DNA of 13,938 nucleotides from Streptococcaceae bacterium (GCA_031259195.1 JAIRLR010000034.1:1-13938); one strand, 5' to 3'. Shown: positions 1 through 7,072, counted from the first letter of the stretch. Notes: generated by a model from the letters alone, not told the origin. Numbers and translations: made by a program.

Positions 1-93
1 CCTCGATTTAGCACCACTAAACCTACGTTTTTTGCCTCAAATTGTAAAAAAATAGCTCAAAAATTCATTTCATTAGAGATCTTGGACAGGCTC
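1..93 (-). mobile_element. End of an IS/MITE-like element, truncated by the window edge
   Basis: Read on the minus strand, this segment aligns over its whole length with the first 94 bases of the element at 208-427, with roughly 70% identity judged by eye. The terminal GAGCCTGT, a GATCTCT block, a run reading ATTTTTGAG, a GGCAAAAAA block and AAATCGAGG are all shared in the same order. The terminus is followed by TTA (94-96), the same trinucleotide that flanks the complete element. It is therefore a related but diverged copy in inverted orientation. Whether the rest outside the window is another short MITE or a full insertion sequence cannot be seen. A short open frame across 2-52 has no recognisable similarity. 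Confidence 0.65.
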
Positions 94-148
94 TTAGACA
101 CTGAAGGGGTACCTTATAAAAGTTGACACATACAAATAAATGGTAAGT

Positions 149-177
149 TTGACGAAGAGGTATAAAGACTGTAAAAT
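149..177 (+). promoter_or_regulatory. Probable sigma-A promoter for ltaS
   Basis: TTGACG (149-154) and TAAAAT (172-177) are separated by exactly 17 bases, and the -10 box directly follows a TG. The promoter lies between two IS/MITE-like elements, so a transcript starting near 184 would carry the whole 208-427 element in its 5' leader before reaching ltaS. A TTGACA at 123-128 has no matching -10 box at a workable distance. Confidence 0.55.
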
Positions 178-207
178 CATAAAAGTATTTTGAGGTTTGT
201 CCTTTTA

Positions 208-427
208 GAGCCTGTTAACGATCTCTCAGTGGATGAAATTTTTGAGAAATTTTTGAACAGTTCTAGGCAAAAAATGCAGATTTGGTGGTTCCAAATCGAG
301 GCTCCCGTTCCAACGATTTGTAATCAAGTGAAACTTGAACAAATCGTAGGGAACCCGACAGGTCTTTTAACGACGAAGTGTAAAAATTGCCTAAAATCTT
401 CACCGCTAGAAGATCGTTAACAGGCTC
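208..427. mobile_element. MITE-like element, 220 bp, with 17-bp inverted repeats and TTA target duplication
   Basis: The ends are perfect 17-base inverted repeats: GAGCCTGTTAACGATCT at 208-224 and its complement at 411-427. The element is flanked by TTA on both sides (205-207 and 428-430), the 3-bp TNA duplication known for part of the IS5 family. It is too short for a transposase. The GAGCCTGTTAA terminus is shared with the end of the decayed IS5-like transposase at 5590-5757 and with a solitary end at 3558-3572, so it is best explained as a non-autonomous derivative of that family. A 76-codon open frame at 190-420 spans it but has no family similarity and starts outside the element. The interior holds a long hairpin at 307-354. 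The copy looks recent because its ends are identical. Confidence 0.8.
307..354. repeat. Long imperfect hairpin inside the MITE-like element
   Basis: Three nested stems share one axis. GTTCC (307-311) pairs with GGAAC (350-354), ACGATTTGT (313-321) with ACAAATCGT (339-347), and CAAGT (325-329) with ACTTG (333-337) around a GAA loop. That makes 19 base pairs, interrupted only by small bulges. No T-tract follows, so it is not a standard intrinsic terminator. If transcribed from the promoter at 149-177 it would fold in the ltaS leader. Confidence 0.7.
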
Positions 428-463
428 TTAAGTCGTAATTTTAAGTAATGGAGGCACTATCTC

Positions 464-2674
464 TTGAAAGCACAGAATTTATTTACCTTTCGTTTTGTTA
501 ATACAAGACTGGGGTTTATGTTTCTTTTGGTCGTTTTATTTTGGCTTAAATCTGTTTGTGCTTATTTATTTAACTTTGATTTGAATATTGAAAGTACGTT
601 TCAGTACTTTTTTCTTTTGATTAACCCTATAGCAACGACGATTTTTTTGCTAGGACTTACCTTATATCTTAAACGACCTTTAGCTAGCTATATAACAATG
701 GGAACTGTTTATTGTTTGTTAACCCTTTTGTTATTTTCAAATGTTTCTTATTATCGTGAATTTTCTGATTTTTTAACAGTGGCCACCATTTTAGGCTCAA
801 AATCGGTTTCTGCCGGTCTGGGTGAAGCAGCGATTAATTTATTTCGTCCATATGATCTCTTTTTTTTCATCGATTTAATTGTTATTCCGCTTCTTTTTTT
901 TACGAAGAAAATACACATTGATCAACGATCTTTTCGTTTAAGAGTTTCTTTTGCTATTTCGACTATTTCATGTATGTTATTTGGTGCGAACTTATCTTTT
1001 GCTGAAGTTGCGCGTCCTGAGTTGCTGAAACGGATGTTTTCTAATGATTATATTATTAAGTATATGGGGATTAGCTTTTTTACTGTTTATGATAGCTATC
1101 GCTTTTTTAAGACTGATCAAGTTCGCTCGGAAGCTTCGCCCAAAGATTTAGATAAGGTAAAGGATTATGTGAGAGAACATTATGCTGCTTATGATAGTAA
1201 TTTATTTGGTATTGCTAAAGGGCGTAATGTAATCACGATCCATTTGGAAAGTTTTCAGCAATTTTTAATTAATTATAAATTAAAAGATGATCAGGAAGTC
1301 GAGCATGAAGTTACACCTTTTTTAAATGAAATTTTTCGCTCCAAGGAAACTTTTAGTTTTGACAACTTTTTCCATCAAGTTGCACAAGGTAAAACTAGTG
1401 ATGCGGAAAATTTATTAGAAAGTAGTTTATTTGGCTTAGAAAGCGGTTCTTTATTTACTCAATATGGTGAAGAGAATACTTTTCAGGCGGCTCCTAGTAT
1501 TTTGCAGCAGAAGCTTGGCATGACTAGTGCTGTTTTTCATGGCAATGGTGGAGGATTTTGGAATCGTAATGAAACTTATAAGCAGCTTGGTTATGATTAC
1601 TTTTTTCATGATAAGTATTTTAAAATTAACGAAAAAAATTCATTTCAGTATGGTTTGCATGATAAAGAATTGTTTAAACAATCGATTAAGTATCTAGAAC
1701 ATCTTCAACAACCTTTTTATGTCAAGTATATAACTGTTTCTAATCATTTTCCTTATGGAAAATTTCATGGAGAAGAAGATGGTTTTCCGTTTGCACAAAC
1801 AAATGATAAGACAATCAATGGCTATTTTGCAACGACCAATTATCTTGATACAGCTATCAAAGAATTGTTTGATTACTTGAAAGCAAGTGGTCTTTATGAT
1901 GATTCTATGATTATTATTTATGGCGATCATTATGGCATTTCTAATAAACGAAATCCCAATTTAGCAAGTTTATTAGATAAAGATCCAGAAATATGGAATG
2001 ATTATGATAATGCAATGCTACAAAGAGTGCCCCTTATGTTTCATGTACCAAAGACTGATATTCCAGGGCGTACAGAGGAGAAAGGTGCTGACTATATTAA
2101 TCATACCTTTGGTGGAGAAGTGGATGTCTTGCCAACGCTTTTGCATTTATTAGGAGTTGAAACTAAACAATATTTGCAACTTGGGCAAGATTTATTATCG
2201 CCAAATAGGGATCAAGTTGTGTCTTTTCGAAATAAAAGTTTTATAACGCCTGATTATACTGTTCTAGATTCTAAAATATATATTACTCAAGGAGAACAGG
2301 CCGGAGCTTTAGTGGAGAATCCAACTGCTGAAACCGAAAATACTATTGATCAACTTCGCCAGAAAGTAAACAATCAGCTTGCAGTATCTGATTTAATTAC
2401 GACAAAAGATTTGCTGCGTTTTTATGGTCAGGATGAAAGTGGTTTAGTTCCCGTTAATCCGGAAAAATATAGTTATAAAAATGAGTTCGAGCACTTGAAA
2501 AAAATTGAAAAGCAAAAAAAGCAAGATTCCACTAGCCTTTATAGTAAAAATGATAAGCACTCAACGGTGAAGCTTTATAAGACAAAAAGTTACCAGGATT
2601 ATCAAGATGAAAAAGAATCACTGCTTCAAGCTAATCCGGAAAGTGAAGCTGATAGTAATACATTTGAGCAATAA
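464..2674 (+). CDS. ltaS: LtaS-type lipoteichoic acid synthase (polyglycerolphosphate polymerase)
   Basis: Membrane enzyme that polymerises the glycerol-phosphate chain of lipoteichoic acid from phosphatidylglycerol on the outer face of the membrane. The 736-residue protein has about five hydrophobic segments (roughly 14-36, 47-67, 72-92, 127-147, 157-177), then an extracellular sulfatase-fold domain (about 250-600) and a hydrophilic, Lys/Glu-rich tail. Family residues visible are E262 in HLESFQ, the nucleophile T311 in GKTSD, W366 and R368 in FWNR, H428 in SNHFPY, and D488-H489 in YGDHYG. SEA-SPKD near residue 224 could be a signal-peptidase cut before the catalytic domain, as known in staphylococci. 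The TTG start follows GGAGG (450-454) by nine bases. The leader contains a MITE-like element. The next gene begins 18 bases downstream without a visible terminator. A paralogous primase such as LtaP is a less likely alternative. Confidence 0.93.
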   Translation: MKAQNLFTFRFVNTRLGFMFLLVVLFWLKSVCAYLFNFDLNIESTFQYFFLLINPIATTIFLLGLTLYLKRPLASYITMGTVYCLLTLLLFSNVSYYREFSDFLTVATILGSKSVSAGLGEAAINLFRPYDLFFFIDLIVIPLLFFTKKIHIDQRSFRLRVSFAISTISCMLFGANLSFAEVARPELLKRMFSNDYIIKYMGISFFTVYDSYRFFKTDQVRSEASPKDLDKVKDYVREHYAAYDSNLFGIAKGRNVITIHLESFQQFLINYKLKDDQEVEHEVTPFLNEIFRSKETFSFDNFFHQVAQGKTSDAENLLESSLFGLESGSLFTQYGEENTFQAAPSILQQKLGMTSAVFHGNGGGFWNRNETYKQLGYDYFFHDKYFKINEKNSFQYGLHDKELFKQSIKYLEHLQQPFYVKYITVSNHFPYGKFHGEEDGFPFAQTNDKTINGYFATTNYLDTAIKELFDYLKASGLYDDSMIIIYGDHYGISNKRNPNLASLLDKDPEIWNDYDNAMLQRVPLMFHVPKTDIPGRTEEKGADYINHTFGGEVDVLPTLLHLLGVETKQYLQLGQDLLSPNRDQVVSFRNKSFITPDYTVLDSKIYITQGEQAGALVENPTAETENTIDQLRQKVNNQLAVSDLITTKDLLRFYGQDESGLVPVNPEKYSYKNEFEHLKKIEKQKKQDSTSLYSKNDKHSTVKLYKTKSYQDYQDEKESLLQANPESEADSNTFEQ

Positions 2675-2692
2675 AAAAAGGAGAAATTTTAA

Positions 2693-3467
2693 ATGAATTA
2701 TAAAAAAATGATGATGATTTTAGTTAGTAGTGTAATGACGCTAACGTTATTTACAGCTTGTGGTAGTAAAGAAAAAGATATTTCGACTAAGCAAACTTCT
2801 AGTACAAAGAAAGAAGTTTTTGAATTCACTAGATTTGCCGCAGTTGAATGAAGGTGTAAGTAAAGATGAATATTTAGCAAGAATGAAGACGACTGAAGGG
2901 GAGATTGAGCTGAAGCTATTCCCTAAACAAGCACCATTAGCAGTAGAAAATTTTGTTACTCACGCCAAAGAAGGTTATTACAATGGCGTAACCTTTCATC
3001 GAGTTATGAAAGGCTTTATGATTCAAGGAGGAGATCCTCAAGGTACTGGTAAAGGTGGCGAGTCGATTTGGAAAGGAAAGATTCAGAAAAAAGATGCTGG
3101 CAATGGTTTTAAAAATGAAATTTCCAATCAACTTTATAATCTTCGCGCAGCTTTAGCAATGGCTAATGCTGGAGCAAATACTAATGGCAGCCAATTCTTT
3201 ATCAATCAAAACAATGAAGATAAAAGTGATGGACTTTTATATGAAGATTATCCTGAAAAAATTATTGAAGCTTATAAAAATGGTGGAAATCCGAGTTTAG
3301 ATGGGTATTATACTGTTTTTGGGCAAGTTGTTAAGGGGATGGATGTTGTAGATAAAATAGCTAATGCTGAGGTGAAAGCTGGCGAAAATGAAACTTCAGA
3401 AAATTCTACACCAGTAAATCCAGTTAAGATTGAAACGATTGAAATCTTGCAAAGTCCAAGCAAATAG
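2693..3467 (+). pseudogene. Cyclophilin-type peptidyl-prolyl isomerase lipoprotein, frameshifted after the signal peptide
   Basis: Extracytoplasmic proline isomerase expected to help fold exported proteins. An ATG at 2693 with a good AAGGAG site opens a frame encoding a lipoprotein signal peptide: MNYKKMMM, a hydrophobic core, then LFTACGSK with the lipidated Cys at residue 23. That frame stops at 2849. The catalytic domain continues in the next frame to 3467 with complete cyclophilin motifs: FHRV, MIQGGDP, ANAGANTNGSQFFI, and FGQVV. Removing one T from the five-T run at 2817-2821 joins both parts as KKEVLNSLDLPQL, giving about 257 residues. The catalytic frame alone could begin at GTG 2760, but no ribosome binding site precedes it and the product would lack an export signal. 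It probably shares a transcript with ltaS. The gene may be inactive, phase-variable, or intact with a sequencing error. Confidence 0.85.
2817..2821 (+). other. Frameshift site: T-run in the cyclophilin gene
   Basis: Five consecutive T bases mark the most economical point where the signal-peptide frame and the catalytic-domain frame can be joined. With four T bases the two parts form one continuous reading frame. The break lies in the low-complexity linker just after the lipidation site, so it does not damage the catalytic domain itself. Confidence 0.65.
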
Positions 3468-3514
3468 TGATAAAAAGGATTGTTTATGGCAGTTCTTTTT
3501 TGGTTAAGATGACT

Positions 3515-3544
3515 TTGACAGCAAGTCATTTGTGATAGTAAAAT
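3515..3544 (+). promoter_or_regulatory. Probable sigma-A promoter for glmS
   Basis: A consensus TTGACA (3515-3520) and TAAAAT (3539-3544) are 18 bases apart. The expected transcript start near 3551 gives a leader of only about 45 bases before the glmS ATG. That is far too short for the glmS ribozyme found in many other Firmicutes, so feedback control by that RNA is not present here. Confidence 0.65.
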
Positions 3545-3557
3545 AATATTTATCTCA

Positions 3558-3572
3558 GAGCCTGTTAATGAT
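3558..3572. repeat. Solitary IS5-like terminus in the glmS leader
   Basis: GAGCCTGTTAATGAT matches the terminal repeat of the 208-427 element at 14 of its first 15 positions. It is preceded by TCA, which fits a TNA target site. No matching partner or internal element sequence follows, because the glmS ribosome binding site (AAAAGGAG) begins ten bases later. It may be an IS scar, the left end of a larger IS-bounded segment (see 5741-5757), or, less likely, chance. Confidence 0.55.
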
Positions 3573-3595
3573 AACTTTTTGAAAAGGAGAAGTTT

Positions 3596-5416
3596 ATGTG
3601 TGGAATTGTTGGCGTGGTAGGAAGTAAGAATGCAACGGATATTTTGATTCAAGGATTGCAAAAGTTAGAGTACCGTGGATATGATTCTGCAGGAATTTTT
3701 GTGGCTGATAAAAATGGAAGTCAAAATTTAATCAAAGCGGTTGGCAGAATTTCAACATTGCAAGAAAGAATCGGCATTGAAGTCAATGGTTCTTCAGGGA
3801 TTGGTCATACGCGTTGGGCAACGCATGGCAAGCCGAGTGAGGCAAATGCGCATCCTCATGTATCAGCAAGCTCTCGCTTTATTTTAGTTCATAATGGGGT
3901 TATTGAAAATTTTAAGGAGTTAAAAGGAGAATATCTGGCAAATGATAAGTTTATTGGAGAGACTGATACGGAGATCATTGTTCATTTAATCGGCAAATTG
4001 ATCGAAAAAGAAAGTTTATTAGTAATAGAAGGTTTTCAAAAAGCATTGAAGTTGATCGAAGGCTCTTTTGCTTTTGCTTTGATAGATAAAGAAGATCCTG
4101 AAACGATTTATGTAGCAAAGAATAAGTCGCCGTTATTAATTGGTTTAGGCGATGGTTACAATATGGTGTGTAGTGATGCAATGGCGATGATTCGCGAAAC
4201 AAATCGCTTTTTAGAGATTCATGATGGAGAAATGGTGATTGTTGAAAAAGATTTGGTAAAGATTTTAGATCCTAACGGTGCCACGATTAAACGTGAGCCT
4301 TATATAGCGCAGTTAGATTTATCAGATATTGGTAAAGGGACTTATCCGTACTATATGTTAAAAGAAATCGATGAGCAGCCAGCAGTGATGCGTCGAATTA
4401 TGCAGGAGTATATGTCTGATGCCAATCCTCATCAGATGAAAGTCAATCAAGAGATTTTAGAAGCAGTAGCAAAGGCTGATCGAGTGTATATTATTGCTGC
4501 AGGGACAAGTTCTCATGCTGGTTGGGCGGCAAAAACTTTCTTTGAGCAGCTGATGAAAACGCCAGTGGAAATTTGTATTTCTTCTGAGTTTGGCTATAAC
4601 ATTCCTTTGCTATCCCAAAATCCATTGTTTATTTATATTTCGCAATCAGGAGAGACAGCGGATAGTAGGCAAGTTTTAGTCAAAATGAAAGAGCTTGGGC
4701 ATAAGGCGCTGACTATTACCAATGTAGCAGGTTCGACTTTATCACGGGAAGCGGATTATACATTATTGCTGCATGCCGGTCCTGAAATTGCCGTTGCTTC
4801 GACGAAGGCTTATACAGCGCAAATTGCAGTAATGGCTGTTCTTGCCAAAGCCGTAGGTGAATATATTGAAAATCCAGTGGCGAAAGACTTTAATTTGGTT
4901 AAAGAACTATCATTAGTGGCAAATGCGATCGAAGCATTGTTGACAGAGAAAGAGTTGATCGAACAAAAAGTTTCTAAACATTTGCAAGGGACTAGAAATG
5001 CTTTTTATATTGGTCGGGGTGCTGATTACTATGCTTCAATGGAAGCTGCGTTGAAGTTAAAGGAGATTTCTTATATTCAGTGTGAAGGCTTTGCAGCTGG
5101 AGAGTTAAAACACGGAACGATTGCTTTAGTTGAGGATGGAGTGCCTGTGCAAGCATTGATTAGTAATCAAGAAATAGCGTCACATACCAGGGGAAATGTG
5201 ATGGAAGTAGCTTCGCGCGGGGCAAAGGTTTTAACAATTGTCTCACAAGACTGTGCTCAAGCAGATGATGATATCGTTGTACAAATGGTTCATCCGTTTT
5301 TAACTTGCATTGCAATGGTAGTGCCAACACAATTGGTGGCTTATTATGCCACTTTGCAAAGAGACTTGGATGTTGATAAGCCGCGCAATCTGGCAAAATC
5401 AGTAACGGTAGAATGA
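3596..5416 (+). CDS. glmS: Glutamine-fructose-6-phosphate aminotransferase (isomerising)
   Basis: Cytoplasmic enzyme converting fructose-6-phosphate and glutamine to glucosamine-6-phosphate and glutamate, the entry step to UDP-GlcNAc for peptidoglycan and teichoic acid linkage units. The 606 residues are full length. The N-terminal class II amidotransferase domain (1-215) starts MCGIVG with the nucleophilic Cys2, and shows HTRWATHG (71-78), HNG (99-101) and GETDTE (121-126). Two SIS sugar-phosphate domains follow (about 285-425 and 455-595), with AAGTSSHAGW, ISQSGETADS, ASTKAYT and GELKHGT. The C-terminus KPRNLAKSVTVE, including the family's conserved Lys, is intact. The ATG is preceded by AAAAGGAG. 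It has its own promoter and ends just before a cluster of mobile-element remains. No ribozyme leader is present. Confidence 0.97.
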   Translation: MCGIVGVVGSKNATDILIQGLQKLEYRGYDSAGIFVADKNGSQNLIKAVGRISTLQERIGIEVNGSSGIGHTRWATHGKPSEANAHPHVSASSRFILVHNGVIENFKELKGEYLANDKFIGETDTEIIVHLIGKLIEKESLLVIEGFQKALKLIEGSFAFALIDKEDPETIYVAKNKSPLLIGLGDGYNMVCSDAMAMIRETNRFLEIHDGEMVIVEKDLVKILDPNGATIKREPYIAQLDLSDIGKGTYPYYMLKEIDEQPAVMRRIMQEYMSDANPHQMKVNQEILEAVAKADRVYIIAAGTSSHAGWAAKTFFEQLMKTPVEICISSEFGYNIPLLSQNPLFIYISQSGETADSRQVLVKMKELGHKALTITNVAGSTLSREADYTLLLHAGPEIAVASTKAYTAQIAVMAVLAKAVGEYIENPVAKDFNLVKELSLVANAIEALLTEKELIEQKVSKHLQGTRNAFYIGRGADYYASMEAALKLKEISYIQCEGFAAGELKHGTIALVEDGVPVQALISNQEIASHTRGNVMEVASRGAKVLTIVSQDCAQADDDIVVQMVHPFLTCIAMVVPTQLVAYYATLQRDLDVDKPRNLAKSVTVE

Positions 5417-5435
5417 AATAGTAAACAAAAAAATA

Positions 5436-5581
5436 TGTAAATTGTAACCCAAACTCGTCCACCCATCAAAATCCATTCAATAAAGATGTTACGCGTTGTC
5501 AAAAGAAGGGGGGAGATTTTTCAACCCACAATTGATTGTCCTTTTTTTATTTAACTGGACGGGTTTGGGTTACAATTTACA
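5436..5581. mobile_element. Second MITE-like inverted-repeat element, 146 bp
   Basis: The ends form 26-base inverted repeats with one mismatch (5436-5461 against 5556-5581); the core is TTGTAACCCAAAC paired with GTTTGGGTTACAA. The interior is about 94 bases, non-coding, with an AAGGGGGGAG block and a T-rich stretch. The repeats are unrelated to the GAGCCTGTTAA ends elsewhere in the window, so this is a different family. I see no clear target duplication. The sequence just outside the right end is a 12-base palindrome, AAACATATGTTT (5581-5592). It sits directly downstream of glmS and could also fold into a long stem in the glmS transcript, but its loop is too large for an ordinary terminator. 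Confidence 0.65.
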
Positions 5582-5589
5582 AACATATG

Positions 5590-5740
5590 TTTAAAGTTAT
5601 ACCAAAGCGTTGGGTTGTGGAGCGGTGTTTTGCAAAGCTCAAGAAATCTAGGCGATTGTTCAAAAATGTTGAGCGAAAACTTTCCACAAGTTAAGCAGAT
5701 GGTAGTGCTGGCGTTTTTAGGTATTCTTATAAAAAGATGA
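5590..5740 (+). pseudogene. IS5-family transposase, C-terminal remnant with frameshift
   Basis: Translation from 5590 reads FKVIPKRWVVERCFAKLK and continues KSRRLFKNVERKLSTS to a stop at 5692. The next frame continues QMVVLAFLGILIKR and stops at 5738-5740. Deleting one T at 5691-5692 fuses them as KLSTSKQMVVLAFLGILIKR, the usual end of IS5-family DDE transposases, in which RWVVERxF carries the catalytic Glu. Only about 50 of some 250 or more residues remain; upstream sequence is replaced by the 5436-5581 element. The remnant ends beside its own right terminus (5741-5757). It is a dead fragment. Confidence 0.8.
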
Positions 5741-5757
5741 GATAAGTTAACAGGTTC
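5741..5757. repeat. Right end of the decayed IS5-like element
   Basis: GATAAGTTAACAGGTTC is the inverted counterpart of the GAGCCTGTTAA termini at 208 and 3558, with one change (AGGTTC for AGGCTC). It lies immediately after the transposase remnant's stop, as expected for the right end of an IS, and is followed by TAA. The rimM ribosome binding site begins nine bases further on, so the IS terminus forms part of the rimM leader. Confidence 0.7.
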
Positions 5758-5778
5758 TAAGCAAGAAGGAGAATTTGT

Positions 5779-6303
5779 TTGGATTATTTACGTGTGGGGA
5801 AGATTGTAAATACGCAAGGATTGCGTGGAGAGGTGCGAGTAATTTCGCAAACAGATTTTCCTGATAAGCGATATAAGATAGGAAGTCAGTTGACTTTGTT
5901 TCAGGAGCAAAGAGATGATCCTGTTGTTTTAACTATTAAATCTTATCGTAGGCACAAAAATTTTGATGTTTTAAGTTTTGAGGATCATCCAAGTATTAAT
6001 GATGTAGAAAAATATCGTGATGGGATTTTAAAAGTTTATGCTGATGATTTGCAAGTTTTATCTGAAAATGAGTTTTATTATCATGAGATTATTGATTTAG
6101 AAGTGTTGACGGTAGATGGTAAAAAAATCGGCAAGGTAAAAGAAATTCTATCTCCAGGTGCTAATGATGTATGGGTCGTTAAGCGTGAAAGTAAGAAGGA
6201 TGTATTGATCCCTTATATTGAACCCGTAGTAAAAAAAATTGATTTGGCAAATGGTGTTGTTAAAATTGAGTGGATGGAAGGTTTAATAGACGATGAGACT
6301 TGA
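5779..6303 (+). CDS. rimM: 16S rRNA processing protein RimM
   Basis: Assembly factor for the 30S subunit that binds ribosomal protein S19 and helps mature the 3' head region of 16S rRNA. The 174-residue length is typical. The N-terminal RimM domain (1-90) shows [16 protein letters not shown], and the C-terminal PRC-barrel (about 98-170) contains PGANDVWVV and LIPYIEPVV. The TTG start follows AAGGAGAA by five bases and gives the expected MDYLRVGKI opening; no ATG fits. The last 11 bases overlap trmD. I find no convincing promoter in front of it, so it may be transcribed from glmS or from within the IS remains. The usual upstream partners rpsP and the KH-domain gene are absent. Confidence 0.95.
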   Translation: MDYLRVGKIVNTQGLRGEVRVISQTDFPDKRYKIGSQLTLFQEQRDDPVVLTIKSYRRHKNFDVLSFEDHPSINDVEKYRDGILKVYADDLQVLSENEFYYHEIIDLEVLTVDGKKIGKVKEILSPGANDVWVVKRESKKDVLIPYIEPVVKKIDLANGVVKIEWMEGLIDDET

Positions 6304-7030
6304 TATTTTAACCCTTTTTCCTGAGATGTTTTCTTCATTAGAGCATTCCATTGTTGGCAAAGCAAAGGATAATGGTTTTGTTGGTATTTATTTACATAAT
6401 TTTCGCGACAATGCAAAGAATAAGCAAAAGCATGCAGATGATTATCCCTATGGTGGAGAGTCAGCGGGGATGCTTTTATTGCCGCAGCCTATTTTTGATA
6501 CTATGGATAAAATTCAAGCAGAAACGAGCGCTTTAAAGAAACGCGTGATTTTATTAGATTCTGCTGGACAAGTGTTTACTCAGCAAATGGCTGAAGAGTT
6601 TGCTAAGAAAGAGCAACTTGTGTTTATTTGCGGTCGCTATGAAGGTGTAGATGAGCGTGTTCGTTTATTAGTAAGTGATGATATTTCGATTGGCAATTAT
6701 GTGCTAACTGGTGGCGAGCTAGGTGCGATGGTCATAATAGATGCTGTATTGCGCCTACTTCCGGGGGTTTTAGGAAATGAAGAAAGTGCACAGTGTGATT
6801 CATTTTCTTCTGGGTTGCTTGAAGAGCCGCAGTATACAAGACCGAGGGAATTTCGAGGATTAAAAGTGCCGGAGGTTTTATTAAGCGGTGATCATGAGAA
6901 AATTCGCAAATGGCGATTAAAAGAATCACTGCGCAGAACATATCAACGTCGCCCAGAGCTGCTTGCAAAATTAGAATTAACAACGGAAATGAAAAAGATG
7001 TTGGAGGAGATTTTTTTGGAAGAGTCGTAG
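6293..7030 (+). CDS. trmD: tRNA (guanine-37-N1)-methyltransferase
   Basis: SPOUT-class enzyme transferring methyl from S-adenosylmethionine to N1 of G37 in tRNAs reading CNN and similar codons, preventing +1 frameshifting. The 245 residues include the knot signatures [13 protein letters not shown] (111-123), [13 protein letters not shown] (132-144) and [16 protein letters not shown] (169-184), with the catalytic R154 and D169 in place. One oddity: the loop normally reading YGGGxGM is YGGESAGM at 53-60, one residue longer than usual. The start overlaps rimM by 11 bases, which implies translational coupling. rplS, the normal downstream partner, is missing; zapA follows with its own promoter. 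Identity is certain; whether the loop change affects activity is unknown. Confidence 0.96.
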   Translation: MRLDILTLFPEMFSSLEHSIVGKAKDNGFVGIYLHNFRDNAKNKQKHADDYPYGGESAGMLLLPQPIFDTMDKIQAETSALKKRVILLDSAGQVFTQQMAEEFAKKEQLVFICGRYEGVDERVRLLVSDDISIGNYVLTGGELGAMVIIDAVLRLLPGVLGNEESAQCDSFSSGLLEEPQYTRPREFRGLKVPEVLLSGDHEKIRKWRLKESLRRTYQRRPELLAKLELTTEMKKMLEEIFLEES

Positions 7031-7046
7031 TTTTTTAAGTCAAAGA

Positions 7047-7072
7047 TTGTAAGTAATTTTTTGTGATACAAT
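7047..7072 (+). promoter_or_regulatory. Probable extended -10 promoter for zapA-cvpA-mutS2
   Basis: TGATACAAT (7064-7072) fits an extended -10 element (TG, one base, TACAAT). Upstream TTGTAA at 7047-7052 is a weak -35 at a short 14-base spacing. The predicted start lies about 30 bases before the zapA start codon. Confidence 0.5.

Noticed and set aside
190..420. A 76-codon open frame starting with TTG across the MITE-like element
   Set aside because: It starts outside the element, has no ribosome binding site and no recognisable family, and its extent follows the inverted-repeat structure. It is most likely a chance frame.
3468..3500. Terminator after the cyclophilin gene
   Set aside because: AAAAAGGAT could pair with the following GTTCTTTTT, but the stem is almost all A-U and G-U pairs, too weak to call.
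5436..5581. Intrinsic terminator for glmS
   Set aside because: The paired arms are 26 bases long but separated by 94 bases, and no T-run follows the right arm. It fits a repeat element better than a terminator.
3558..5757. A mobile transposon carrying glmS
   Set aside because: The two bracketing IS-type ends are imperfect, their flanking trinucleotides differ, the glmS promoter lies outside the left end, and no active transposase is present. Independent insertions are simpler.
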